A DNA stretch of 36,806 nt. Origin: Clostridia bacterium UC5.1-1D2. Its GTDB lineage: Bacteria; Bacillota; Clostridia; Lachnospirales; Lachnospiraceae. The stretch spans positions 1 to 36,806 of the forward strand of contig BBZN01000044.1 in the NCBI GenBank assembly GCA_001304855.1, in the 5' to 3' direction. The position numbers were made by a program, and so were the translations under genes. The notes under the pieces are model-generated. The model did not search any database, was not told the DNA's origin, and worked only from the letters and a program-made list of their open reading frames with translations. Of this stretch, positions 1-9,194 are shown in pieces; the first letter of the stretch is position 1, and each line of letters begins with the position of its first letter.

Positions 1-57
1 GAGGCTGAAAATAATTCAGTATAAAAATTTTTAATATATATTTTATATCCGAAAGAA

Positions 58-86
58 TGGACATTATAATCAAATAGTCTTATAAT
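58..86 (+). promoter_or_regulatory. Sigma-A promoter of mrp
   Basis: TGGACA at 58-63 and TATAAT at 81-86 are separated by exactly 17 bp. This matches the vegetative consensus at 11 of 12 positions. The expected transcript start near 93 leaves a leader of about 30 nt before the mrp ATG at 125. Confidence 0.7.
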
Positions 87-124
87 TAGCATAATGTTAA
101 GAATATTTGGAAGGAGACAGTAAC

Positions 125-961
125 ATGAGTGAATGTAACCACGATTGCGGATCCTGCAGTGCAAACTGTGAGAGCCGCACACCTGATAAAAGCGAATTTT
201 TGGAGGCCCTGAATCCGGCCAGCTCCGTGAAAAAGGTCATCGGCGTAGTCAGCGGAAAGGGAGGCGTAGGCAAATCCCTGGTCACCTCCATGATGGCGGT
301 CAGCCTCAACCGCAAGGGCAGGAAAACAGCTGTTCTGGATGCGGATATCACAGGCCCGTCTATACCTATGGCATTTGGTATCGGCAGCGACGGAGTCGTA
401 ACCTCCCCTGACGGAAAGCTGATGATTCCCGCCAGGTCTATGGAAGGGGTTGAGATTATGTCTGCCAACCTTCTGCTGGACAAGGACACGGATCCGGTTA
501 TCTGGAGAGGCCCTGTGATTGCAGGCGCTGTGAAGCAGTTCTGGTCTGAAACCTTATGGCAGGATATTGATTATATGTTTGTGGATATGCCCCCGGGCAC
601 CGGCGATGTGCCTCTTACGGTATTCCAGTCTCTGCCTGTAGACGGTATTATCATCGTTACCTCCCCTCAGGAGCTGGTGAGCATGATTGTTTCCAAGGCA
701 GTGAACATGGCTAAGAAAATGGATATTCCCATCGTGGGTATTGTGGAGAATATGAGCTATCTGGAATGTCCCGACTGTAAAAAGCGTATCAGCGTATTCG
801 GAGAGGGCCATGTGGAGGAAGTGGCTGCAGAACACGGGGTGAAGGTGCTGGCTCAGATCCCCATTGACCCGAAGATTGCGCAGATGGTGGATGCAGGCCG
901 TGTAGAGTACCTGGAGATGCCCTGGTTTGACAAGGCAGTGGAGGCAGTGGAGCAAATATAA
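125..961 (+). CDS. mrp: Mrp/NBP35-family P-loop ATPase, iron-sulfur cluster carrier
   Basis: A cytosolic ATPase that, by family, binds and hands over Fe-S clusters to apoproteins. The 278-residue protein has an N-terminal cysteine cluster (C4, C8, C11, C15), the deviant Walker A motif GKGGVGKS at residues 44-51, a DADITGPS switch region, a DMPPGTGD Walker B-like motif, and a CPDC pair near residue 220 that in the family bridges a cluster between two subunits. The start is the ATG at 125, behind GGAAGGAG at 109-116; an in-frame TTG at 107 overlaps that ribosome binding site and is unlikely. The gene is intact. No terminator is visible after it, so transcription may run on through the structured element into relQ. 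The family is clear; the physiological target is not known. Confidence 0.93.
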   Translation: MSECNHDCGSCSANCESRTPDKSEFLEALNPASSVKKVIGVVSGKGGVGKSLVTSMMAVSLNRKGRKTAVLDADITGPSIPMAFGIGSDGVVTSPDGKLMIPARSMEGVEIMSANLLLDKDTDPVIWRGPVIAGAVKQFWSETLWQDIDYMFVDMPPGTGDVPLTVFQSLPVDGIIIVTSPQELVSMIVSKAVNMAKKMDIPIVGIVENMSYLECPDCKKRISVFGEGHVEEVAAEHGVKVLAQIPIDPKIAQMVDAGRVEYLEMPWFDKAVEAVEQI

Positions 962-974
962 AAAATACGATAAA

Positions 975-1135
975 CCGGAGCGCGTGTGAAAACCACTCCT
1001 CCTGTCTGCCTGTCCCCCAGGGCGGTGTATTTGCCTGAATACAGGCAGTTCAGCCTGCGGCAGCCTTTATTGGGGCAAATCATCCGCAAGGATGGGAGAC
1101 AGGGCAGGCAGAAAGACGTTTAAGACACGTTCCGG
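975..1135 (+). ncRNA. Candidate structured RNA or leader between mrp and relQ
   Basis: This gap folds by eye into a nested multi-branched structure. The closing stem is 975-979 plus 983-986 with 1126-1129 plus 1131-1135. Next comes a nearly symmetrical internal bubble of about 15 and 14 nt (987-1001 and 1112-1125). A 13- to 15-bp helix with two single-base bulges follows (1002-1016 with 1095-1111). Inside it a 7-bp helix (1029-1035 with 1074-1080) encloses a small hairpin (1042-1046 with 1053-1057) and sits beside a CATCC-GCAA-GGATG hairpin (1081-1094). I do not recognise a known riboswitch class. The closed-stem, bubble, long-stem order resembles 6S RNA, but no own promoter or terminator is obvious. 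The relQ ribosome binding site lies just 3' of the closing stem, so a leader role is also possible. The strand is assumed from the flanking genes. Confidence 0.5.
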
Positions 1136-1153
1136 TGATTATGAGGTGAACCG

Positions 1154-1872
1154 GTGAATATGAATATTAACATGAACCCCAACAGCGAACTTCATCAGTC
1201 CATCGTCAATGTGCCGGATTTGGTGCAGGTGCCTGAGGTATGGATGAACCAGGCGAGGCAGTTTCAGCAGGCAATGATGAGGTATACCTGCGCCATCCGT
1301 GAAGTAAAGACAAAGCTGGAGGTGCTCAATGACGAGCTGTCTGTAAAAAATCAGCGCAATCCCATCGAGATGATCAAATCCAGAGTAAAAAACCTATGAG
1401 TATTGTGGAAAAGCTTCAGCGGAGGGGCTTTGAGGTTTCTTTGGAATCGATGGAAAAGAATCTGGACGATGTGGCTGGAATCCGCATTATCTGCTCCTTT
1501 GTGGATGATATCTACGAGGTGGCGGATATGCTGGTGCGCCAGGACGACATTACGGTCATTGCGGTGAAGGATTACATAAAGAATCCCAAGCCCAACGGCT
1601 ACCGCAGTTACCATATGATTGTCGAGATACCCGTATTTTTCTCCGACAGCAAGAAGCCCATAAGGGTGGAGGTGCAAATACGAACCATCGCAATGGACTT
1701 CTGGGCCAGTCTGGATCATCAGCTTAAGTACAAAAAGTCTCTCATTGACGAGAACGGAGAGATCAGCAGGGAGCTGAAAATGTGCGCGGAGGTCATTTCC
1801 GATACCGACCAGAAGATGTTGGAGATACGCAAGCGGATCGAGGCCCAGGGCGTCAGGGTGAGAAAGGAATAG
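1154..1872 (+). CDS. relQ: RelQ-type small alarmone (p)ppGpp synthetase, one frameshift
   Basis: By family this transfers pyrophosphate from ATP to GDP or GTP to make (p)ppGpp in the stringent response. The first part (1154-1392) has the helical N-terminus with CAIREVKTKLE and the RNPIEMIKSR motif. The second part has DDVAGIRIICSF, the substrate loop KDYIKNPKPNGYRSYH, and VEVQIRTIAMDFWASLDHQ. There is no hydrolase, TGS or ACT domain, so this is a single-domain synthetase. The frames join at 1393-1394, where restoring one C (CC to CCC) gives about 239 residues, normal for RelQ. The start is GTG 1154 behind GAGGTG; ATG 1160 is an alternative. The break looks like a base-calling error. Confidence 0.9.
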
Positions 1873-1897
1873 GGACGGAGCTGTATTCCTGAAGGCG

Positions 1898-2836
1898 TCA
1901 GGCCCGGGGAGCGGACAGCTTCAGGCCAAACCTAATACAAGTAATAGGACAGGGTTTCCGTGATGCGGAACCCTGTTTTTTGTACAGGCTCACCGCCGCC
2001 TCGTTGGTGCCTGAGACTTGAAGGAAGATGGCGTCGTAGGCCGCGGTTTTTGTCAGCTCTCTGGCCAGCTGAAGCAGGAACCTGCGGGCCAAACCCCGTC
2101 TGCGGCATTCCGGCCGGGTTTCAAGACAGAAGAGGTAAATTCTGCGGCCCTCAATCATGATTCGGCATGTAACTGCCGGAACCCCTGAAATGGAAGAAAA
2201 GGTATCTGCTGCGCCGGAATATCCGCAGCTGCCGGAACCGGAATCCCCGGAACCCTCCCAGGGGGAACCTGCCACAGAACCGGGGACCGGCCAACCGGCT
2301 ACGGTCAGCAGTCCTTCCTCCCAGACATCTTCCTCCCGGGACTCAGGCTCCTCGCGGAATTTCAGTATCATGCCCTTCTCCTCCAAGCCTTCAGACGGCA
2401 GGGAAAGGGGCAGGCTCATCATGTATTCACTGTGGGAGTAAGTTGCCTTCAGGTGTTCAAGTATCTTCAAAGTCTGGGGGCAGCGTTCGTCTGTGACAAA
2501 GGCCAGAACCGGATCTCCGGTTTTCCGGCTGTAATCGCAGACCAGATCCAGCAGCCGTGAAAAATGCCCTTTCCCCCGGCAGTCCGGGCAGGTGAACGCA
2601 TAGCATTCCCACAAGCCGTCGTCAATCATACAGGCAGCAAAATAGGCCTCTACCGTCTCCTGGTCATTTTCCAGTATCCAGTAATCGCTGCCGTCTGCAG
2701 GAAAGGAGAGGGAGAGGCCGTCGGCAAGCCTGCAGCGGTCTGTCAGGCGCCGGAGGCGTCGGTTTCTCTGGGGGATAAAGTGTGAGTGTGGGTAACGTAC
2801 ATAATGGGCAACCTCCCGGTGTTGTTCATGGAAAAT
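1898..2836 (-). CDS. Double GNAT-domain acetyltransferase, probable ATT start
   Basis: Predicted acetyl-CoA-dependent N-acetyltransferase; the substrate is unknown. The C-terminal half carries a clear GNAT core: a strand ending in FCLETRPECRRRGLARRFL (the RRRGLA acetyl-CoA loop) and then a NEAAVSLYKKQG helix. The N-terminal half looks like a second, degenerate GNAT fold. A Gly/Ser/Pro-rich linker joins them around residues 170-200. The reading frame stays open well upstream of the first ATG at 2629 and encodes plausible N-terminal protein with FHEQHREVAHYVRY. The only well-spaced start behind AGGAG (2848-2844) is an ATT at 2836, which gives 312 residues. Either a rare ATT start or a miscalled start codon is possible. 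The gene converges on relQ. Confidence 0.75.
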   Translation of the reverse strand: MFHEQHREVAHYVRYPHSHFIPQRNRRLRRLTDRCRLADGLSLSFPADGSDYWILENDQETVEAYFAACMIDDGLWECYAFTCPDCRGKGHFSRLLDLVCDYSRKTGDPVLAFVTDERCPQTLKILEHLKATYSHSEYMMSLPLSLPSEGLEEKGMILKFREEPESREEDVWEEGLLTVAGWPVPGSVAGSPWEGSGDSGSGSCGYSGAADTFSSISGVPAVTCRIMIEGRRIYLFCLETRPECRRRGLARRFLLQLARELTKTAAYDAIFLQVSGTNEAAVSLYKKQGSASRKPCPITCIRFGLKLSAPRA

Positions 2837-2922
2837 GATTTCACTCCTGCTATTGTAGAACAGCGCCGGAGGAAATGCAATGGGAGCAGATTGTATTTCT
2901 TATGTTTTTCGCAGCCTACGCC

Positions 2923-2951
2923 TTGAATAAGGAAAAACCAGGTGGTAGAAT
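2923..2951 (+). promoter_or_regulatory. Sigma-A promoter of the lrgA operon
   Basis: TTGAAT at 2923-2928 and TAGAAT at 2946-2951 are separated by 17 bp, about 45 bp before the lrgA ATG. It lies in the divergent gap with the GNAT gene. Confidence 0.65.
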
Positions 2952-2997
2952 AGAGGCCGTGTGCAGTAAAACAGCAGCGTAAAGGATGGAGCATAAG

Positions 2998-3410
2998 ATG
3001 AAATACGTAAAACAGATAGGAATTATATTGGGAATTACCTGGCGGGGGAGGTGTTGTACCTGGTTCTGCCGCTGCCGGTTCCGGCAGGCGTATATGGACT
3101 GTTTCTCATGTTAGGCGCTTTGATGAGCGGATTTGTGAAACTGGAAAGCGTGGAGGGAACCGGTAATTTTCTCCTGGATACCATGGCGATGATGTTTATA
3201 CCGGCTACGGTGGGCGTAGTTGAAAGCTTTCATGAAGTAAAGGCGGTTCTGCTCCCATTTCTGGCGATAACAGCAGTTTCCACAGTGTTGGTCATGGTTG
3301 TCACGGGGCATATGTCCCAGTGGGTGATGGCCAGAGGCGGACGGTCCGGGGACGCAGATAAGGCTGTGAAGGAGCATGGGGAACCGGCAGATAAAGAGGA
3401 GGGGATTTAA
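2998..3410 (+). CDS. lrgA: LrgA/CidA-family holin-like membrane protein, one frameshift
   Basis: LrgA-type proteins are small multi-spanning membrane proteins related to holins. They have been linked to control of murein hydrolase export and, with LrgB, to pyruvate uptake. The reconstructed protein is 137 residues: MKYVKQIGIILGIT, then after the break LAGEVLYLVLPLPVPAGVYG. The hydrophobic hairpin and VPAGVYGLFLML are hallmarks of the family, and the tail is charged and rich in Lys and Glu. The frame breaks near 3039, where one C is missing from a CCC run. The start is ATG 2998 after GGATGGAG. The stop is followed directly by lrgB. Confidence 0.85.
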
Positions 3411-3411
3411 T

Positions 3412-4114
3412 ATGATGGAAAGTATCAGGGCTGTTCTTGAACAATCACAATATTTTGGTTTTTTCTTAAGTATAGGAGCCTATCTTTCTGCAGCTGGCTG
3501 AAAAATAAAGACGGGACTTGCGATTATAAATCCTCTGTTATTTGCCTCGGCGCTGATTATTGGCTGTATACTGGGAGTAGGAATGGATTATGAAACATAT
3601 AATAAGAGTGCGTCCCACTTAAGCTGGCTTTTGACCCCGGCTACGGTCTGCCTGGCTGTGCCTCTCTATAAGCAGCTCCACCTTCTCAGAAAGCATGGGG
3701 ACGCGGTGCTGGCCGGAATCGCCTCGGGGGTGGTTACCAGTGCGGTAAGCATTTTTCTCATGTGCAGGTTCCTGAAAATGAGCCACGTACATTATGTGAC
3801 CCTTCTGCAAATCCATAACAACAGCCATTGGAATGGGAGTGAGCCAGGAGGCGGGAGGAATTGTGACATTGACTGTGCTGAGCATTTGCATCACAGGCGT
3901 CATTGGAAATATGGCAGGTGAATCGATCCTTAAGTTGTTCCACATCAGCCACCCCATCGCAAAAGGCCTGGCCCTGGGCACCAGCGCCCATGCGGTAGGT
4001 ACGGCAAAGGCCCTGGAGATGGGGGAGATCGAGGGGGCAATGAGCAGCCTCTCCATTGCAGTGGCAGGCCTTATGACTGTCATCGTTGTGCCCATAGCGG
4101 CGGGCTGGATGTAG
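3412..4114 (+). CDS. lrgB: LrgB-family membrane protein, several indels
   Basis: Partner of LrgA; a polytopic membrane protein of the LrgB/CidB family. The start is ATG 3412, right after the lrgA stop. Family landmarks are KTGLAIINPLLFAS, DYETYNKSASHLSWLLTPATVCLAVPLY, and the highly conserved HPIAKGLALGTSAHAVGTAKA near the C-terminus. An in-frame TGA at 3499-3501 sits where other LrgB proteins have a run like WLKKK; compensating indels around it explain it better than a real stop. A second break at 3808-3813 needs two added bases (C and A runs), after which the frame continues through TTAIGMGVSQEAGG to a normal end. The reconstructed length is about 234 residues, typical of LrgB. Confidence 0.85.
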
Positions 4115-4177
4115 GAGAGGTCTGCATAAGACAGATGATAACGGCAAATCAGCGTATGAAAGTGAGGAATTGACAAT

Positions 4178-5961
4178 ATGAAGAAACGAAGTGAAGCAGC
4201 TGTAAAGGATACCTGGAAGCTGGAAGATATGGTGGCCGGCGACGGGACCTGGGAGCGGCTTTTTAAGGAAGCCTCCCATGAAGTTACCGGCTTTGAGGCG
4301 TACAGGGGAAGACTGGGAGAATCGGCTGACGCCCTCTATGAGTGCCTTATGCTGGATGACGGGCTGTCCAGAAAGACGGAGCTTCTCTATGTATATGCCA
4401 GAATGCGTTCCGATGAGGACACAGCCAACCAGAAATATCAGGATATGTTTGCCAGGGCCCAGTCCCTTTCTTTTAAAGCAGGGGAGCTTTCCTCCTTTAT
4501 TGTTCCTGAAATCCTGGCGATAGATCCGGAGGTTCTGGAGAGATACAGAAAATCAGGCAATGGAATCAGCCATTTTGACCGGGCCTTTGAAATGATTCTG
4601 GCTAAGAGGAGCCATACTCTCTCAGGGGAGATGGAGGAGCTTCTGGCCCGGTCCTGCGACGCCACCCAGGGCGCCGGACAGATTTTCAACATGTTCAACA
4701 ATGCAGACGTTAAATTTCCTGTGATCACGGGGGAGAATGGGGAAGCGTCCAGATAACCCACGGCAATTACATTTCCCTGATGGAAAATCAGGACCGCCGA
4801 ATCCGCAGGGACGCCTTTGAGGGACTGTACCGCGTCTATGAACAGTATTCCAACACGCTGGCAGCCGCCTTTTCCGCCAATATAAAACAGGCCGTATTCT
4901 ATGCCAAAGCCAGGAAATACGACTCCAGCAGACAGTACTATCTGGCGGAAAATGAAGTGCCTGAGACGGTTTACGATAACCTTATCCGGGCTGTGAGGGA
5001 CAGCCTGCCTCTCCTCCACAAATATGCGGCAGTCAGAAAGAAGGTATTGGGAGTGGATGAACTCCACATGTACGACCTGTACGTGCCCATGGTGGCTGCG
5101 GCGGACCGCGTTATACCTTTGAGGAAGCCAAAGAGATTGTGAAGGAAGGCCTGGCGCCTATGGGAGAAGAGTATCTGCAGCTTCTGCAGGAGGGGTTTGA
5201 CAACCGCTGGATCGATGTGTATGAAAACCAGGGCAAACGCAGCGGAGCCTATTCCTGGGGAGCTTACGGGAGCCATCCCTATGTGCTGCTGAATTTTCAT
5301 GGAACCTTGAATGATGTGTTTACTTTGGCTCACGAGATGGGACATTCGCTGCACTCCTGGTATTCCGACCACAGCCAGCCCTTCACCTACGCAGGATACA
5401 AGATTTTTGTGGCGGAGGTGGCCTCCACCTGCAACGAAGCGCTTCTGATACGCCATCTCCTCAAAAAGGCGTCCGGGAAGGAGGAGAAGGCATATCTGCT
5501 GAATCATTTTCTGGAGAGGCTTCCGGGGGACCGTATTCAGACAGACCATGTTTGCAGAGTTTGAGAATATGGCTCACAGAAAAGGCGCAGAGGGGGAGAG
5601 CCTCACAGCACAAACCCTGTGCGGGATGTACCGCAGGCTCAATGAAGATTATTTCGGGCCGGAGATGACGGTGGACAGACAGATCGATTATGAATGGGAG
5701 CGGATACCCCACTTCTATACGCCTTTCTACGTATACCAGTATGCAACGGGATTTTCAGCGGCAGTTGCAATCAGCAGCAAAATCATAAAAGGAGAGGAAG
5801 GCGCCCTTGAGGGATATAAGAAGTTTTTAAGGGGAGGATGCTCCATGAAGCCCATAGAGCTCTTAAGGCTCTGCGGCGTGGATATGTCCTCGCCTGAGCC
5901 TGTGAAGGAGGCCCTGGCGTTCTTCGGGGAGCTGTTGGATGAGTTTGAAAAATGCTGGTAG
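4178..5961 (+). CDS. pepF: Oligoendopeptidase F (M3 zinc peptidase), three frame breaks
   Basis: A cytosolic zinc metallopeptidase that cuts oligopeptides of roughly 7-17 residues. The N-terminal helical region begins DTWKLEDMVAGDGTWERLF. The catalytic signature HEMGHSLHSWY (HExxH) is followed by the third-ligand region around EVASTCNEALL. RQTMFAEFENMAH and the C-terminal YVYQYATGFSAA are also typical PepF. Breaks occur near 4747 (a G lost), 5109 (one base lost in an adjacent CC or GG) and 5520 (one extra base, or two lost). Repair gives about 594 residues, the usual PepF length. The start is ATG 4178 after GAGG. It follows lrgAB on the same strand with a 63-bp gap, so it may share a transcript. 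Confidence 0.9.
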
Positions 5962-6006
5962 GATAAGTGTACGTCCGGGAGTGCATAGAAAGAAACAGGG
6001 GGATTT

Positions 6007-7397
6007 ATGACACAAAATACAGTGAACCGGACTGCTCCCTGGGGGCAGGCGAAAAAACGGGTGGATTTGACGGAGGGAAGGCCTGGGAAGAGCCTTCTCC
6101 TCTTTGCGGTCCCAATGATTCTGGGGAATCTGTTCCAGCAGTTTTACAATATGGCGGATTCCATGATCGTGGGCAATTTTGTGGGCGAGGATGCGCTGGC
6201 TGCCGTTGGGGCCTCCTATGCTCTGACCAATGTGTTTATTATGATCGCCATAGGCGGAGGCAACGGAGCGTCTGTGCTGACCTCCCAGTATCTGGGAGCC
6301 AGACAGCATGGAAAGATGAAAACCTCCATCTCCACAGCCTCATAACCTTCCTCGGGGTAAGCATCCTTCTGGGAAGCCTTGGCTTTTATCTCAACGGCTG
6401 GATTCTGGAAACCCTGAAGACGCCTTCCAATGTAATGGGACAGGCCCGGCTGTATCTGGGAATCTATTTCCTGGGGCTGCCCTTCCTCTTTATGTATAAT
6501 GTGCTGGCGGCCATCTTTAACGCGCTGGGGGATTCCAGGACGCCCTTGTATCTGCTGATCTTCTCCTCCCTTCTCAACGTGGTTCTGGATATAATCTCCG
6601 TTACCTGGCTGGGGATGGGCGTGGACGGCGTAGCCATCGCTACGGTCACGGCCCAGGGACTGTCGGCCCTTATCTCCTTCGCACTTCTTCTTAAAAAGCT
6701 GAAAGGGTATGAAGGGAGCAGGGAGGAGGCGTTTTGTCTCTACGATCCCGGGATGCTCCTGGGCGGCACTAAGATTGCAGTGCCTTCCATCCTTCAGCAG
6801 TCCATTGTGTCTGTGGGAATGCTTTTGGTGCAGTCTGTGGTAAACCGTTTCGGCTCGGGCGCACTGGCAGGGTATTCGGCAGGAAGCCGCATCGAATCCA
6901 TCTGTGTAGTTCCTATGATTGCCACGGGAAATGCCGTGGCCACCTTCACCGCCCAAAATATCGGAGCAGGCAAGACGGAGCGGGTGAGAGAGGGCTATCG
7001 GGCAAGCTACAGGATTGTGCTGGGGTTCGCCCTGCTGATGGCAGCTACTGTGGGCCTGTTTAACGGTCCTATGATCGCCGCATTTCTGGGAGGGGACATC
7101 AGCCCCGACGCCTACGCGGCAGGTACGGGTTATCTCTCCTTTGTAGTGTGGTTTTTAACCTTTATCGGACTTAAAGCCACAACGGACGGAGTGCTGCGGG
7201 GCTCCGGGGATGTGCTGGTGTTTACCCTTGCCAACCTGGTGAATCTGGGAATCAGGGTCTTTGCCGCCTTCCATTTTGCGCCTGTCTGGGGCGTTGCGGC
7301 TGTGTGGTACGCAGTGCCTATGGGCTGGATTGCCAACTATGTGATATCATTTTCCAGATACCTTACAGGAAAGTGGAAGACAAAAAGGGTCATCTGA
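6007..7397 (+). CDS. MATE-family multidrug/Na+ exporter, one frameshift
   Basis: A cation-coupled efflux pump of the inner membrane with 12 predicted spans. The first frame (6007-6338) covers GKSLLLFAVPMILGNLFQQFYNMADSMIVG, the signature first helices of MATE proteins. The second frame carries spans 3-12, including LYLGIYFLGLPFLFMYNVLAAIFNALGDSRTP and the LRGSGD motif. The break lies at about 6339, where one C of a CCC run is missing; repair gives 463 residues, typical for the family. The start is ATG 6007 with a weak GGGG ribosome binding site. The substrate cannot be inferred. It is codirectional with pepF and convergent with the phospholipase D-like gene. Confidence 0.9.
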
Positions 7398-7404
7398 GGT
7401 TTTA

Positions 7405-8966
7405 CTAAATCAGAAAGCGGAAGGGCTGCATCACAAATCCCACTACTCCCCAGGCAATCCGTTTGTACAGTGGGACAGGAGCGATGGTTATATGCTCCGG
7501 TACCAGGCAGGAGCCGTCGGACAAAAGGCGGCGGCAGTCCGCCTCATAAGAGTCCATATAGCCGGAGAGCTCCCTTGTCAGCTCCGGGCTTTGGATCACC
7601 AGCATCAATTCCGTGTCCAGGTAGGTGCTTCTCAGGTCAAAATTGTAGGACCTACGGCGCAGAGTTCGTCATCTATGACTACCGATTTCCATGGTAGGAA
7701 AGGCCGCCGTCGTACTCCAAGATACGCATGCCTGTTTCAATAAACTGCTTTTTGTGCCTGGGATAGTCGCTGGAGGCAAAAAAGTTATCTCCGTTCTCCA
7801 CGGAATTGATCATCATTGTCACAGGAACCTGGCTGTAACCTGGGTCATGGTCCGGTACATGTAGCTGTTGAATACTGCGTAGGGGGTGTGGATGGTCACA
7901 CCCTTTTGGCGTCCTCCATGAGACGGGAGAGAGTGTAGAAAACCACAGGCTCTTTGCCATATATGGTGATGGGGTTGGACACAAGGGTGATCCTTCCCGT
8001 GGGAACTGTATGGCTTTGGTAGTAGGAGAGTGCACTGCCTTCCAAGAGAGACTGGGCCTTGCCCCCCTCCTTCTTGCCATTGGATTCAGGAAGAACAGGG
8101 GACCGGGCTTCCTGAGCCTGGGAGGCCTGAACGCCCGGCCGGCTGCAATTGCTGCAAGCCAGCAGCAGAGGATAAGCGCAAGATAATTCCCCGTACCGTT
8201 CCTCCAGCAGCCGGGCCTGGCGGGCGACCGAATCCGTATCAGCCAGATCTGCGCTGTCATGGAACAGGGAGGAAACCTCCAGGTTCCAGACCTGGTTAAA
8301 ATATGATTCAACCTGACAGAGGGAGCTTTTCCTTCCCTCCTCTGTCCCGTGTGCGGTATTGTAAACCAGGACCTCCCTATCATGGCTCCGGGAATTTGCC
8401 GGGTAGGAGCCGATAAAATAGTCAAAGGTATTGCGGCCGCCCAGGATATATCCGTAGTCGTCTACAATTACATATTTGTCGTGCATCCGCCCCTGGCTGG
8501 TCCAGGGGGTCAGAAGATTCAGTTTATTGTAGAGCTTAATCTCCACATTGGGATGGCTGGAAAGGGCGTAAAAAAGCTTGTTAGGTTCCATGCGCACCAG
8601 GCCGGAGAAGCCGTCCACCAGAATCTTCACCTGGACCCCCTCCCGGGCCTTGTGAAGGAGCACTGCCAGGATATCCCTGGAACTTTCGCCGTCCCTGAAG
8701 TCAAATGTGGACAATATAATCCGCTCTCTGGCCAGGCTCATAAGCCGCATCCGCTCGTCCCAGGCGCTCTGGTTTGTCTCCAGTATCATGGCCCGGTCGC
8801 AGCTTTCGCCTTCCTGATAGAAGTCCTCTGTGCGGACTTGTTTTTTTGTGTTCTGGGAAACAGGTTTATAATAGCAGAAGGGTGCAGCCGCCCCTATGAC
8901 AAGATACAGGAAAAAGATAAGAAAGAGGAATGGAGCCCGATGTTTTTTTATCCATGATACAATCAT
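7405..8966 (-). CDS. Membrane-anchored phospholipase D-superfamily protein (cardiolipin synthase-like), about four frameshifts
   Basis: Two HKD motifs define the phospholipase D superfamily, whose members transfer or hydrolyse phosphatidyl groups. A single N-terminal membrane helix (residues 11-30, FLFLIFFLYLVIGAAAPF) anchors it. The first HKD is HDKYVIVDDYGYILGGRN. The second, HGKSVVIDDELCAVGSYN, is seen only after repairing breaks near 7685 and 7651. Further breaks lie near 7905 and 7829. The reconstructed protein is about 521 residues. Many clostridial relatives are annotated as cardiolipin synthases, but the low-complexity insert around residues 270-300 and the long spacing between HKD motifs make the substrate uncertain. 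The start is ATG 8966 behind AAGGAG. Confidence 0.82.
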
Positions 8967-9010
8967 AAGAAACTCCTTTTAGGTACATACTTTTAAAAGA
9001 TAATACAGCT

Positions 9011-9039
9011 ACTATACTAAGAAATTATCCCAAAGTCAA
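9011..9039 (-). promoter_or_regulatory. Sigma-A promoter of the phospholipase D-like gene
   Basis: On the minus strand TTGACT (9039-9034) and TATAGT (9016-9011) are spaced 17 bp apart, with the start codon at 8966. Confidence 0.7.
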
Positions 9040-9194
9040 TGATTCAGAACCGGCCCGGCGGTCGGTTCGGGAGCAGGGAAGAAGGCGGCGTTACCCTGCC
9101 ATAGGTTTCTGCGGACGCGGGGAGCTGTATGCGCAAAAAGCTGTGAAAAATCATACCGGCTTTTCACAAGATTCAGGGAAGGAAGGGAGCAGAC

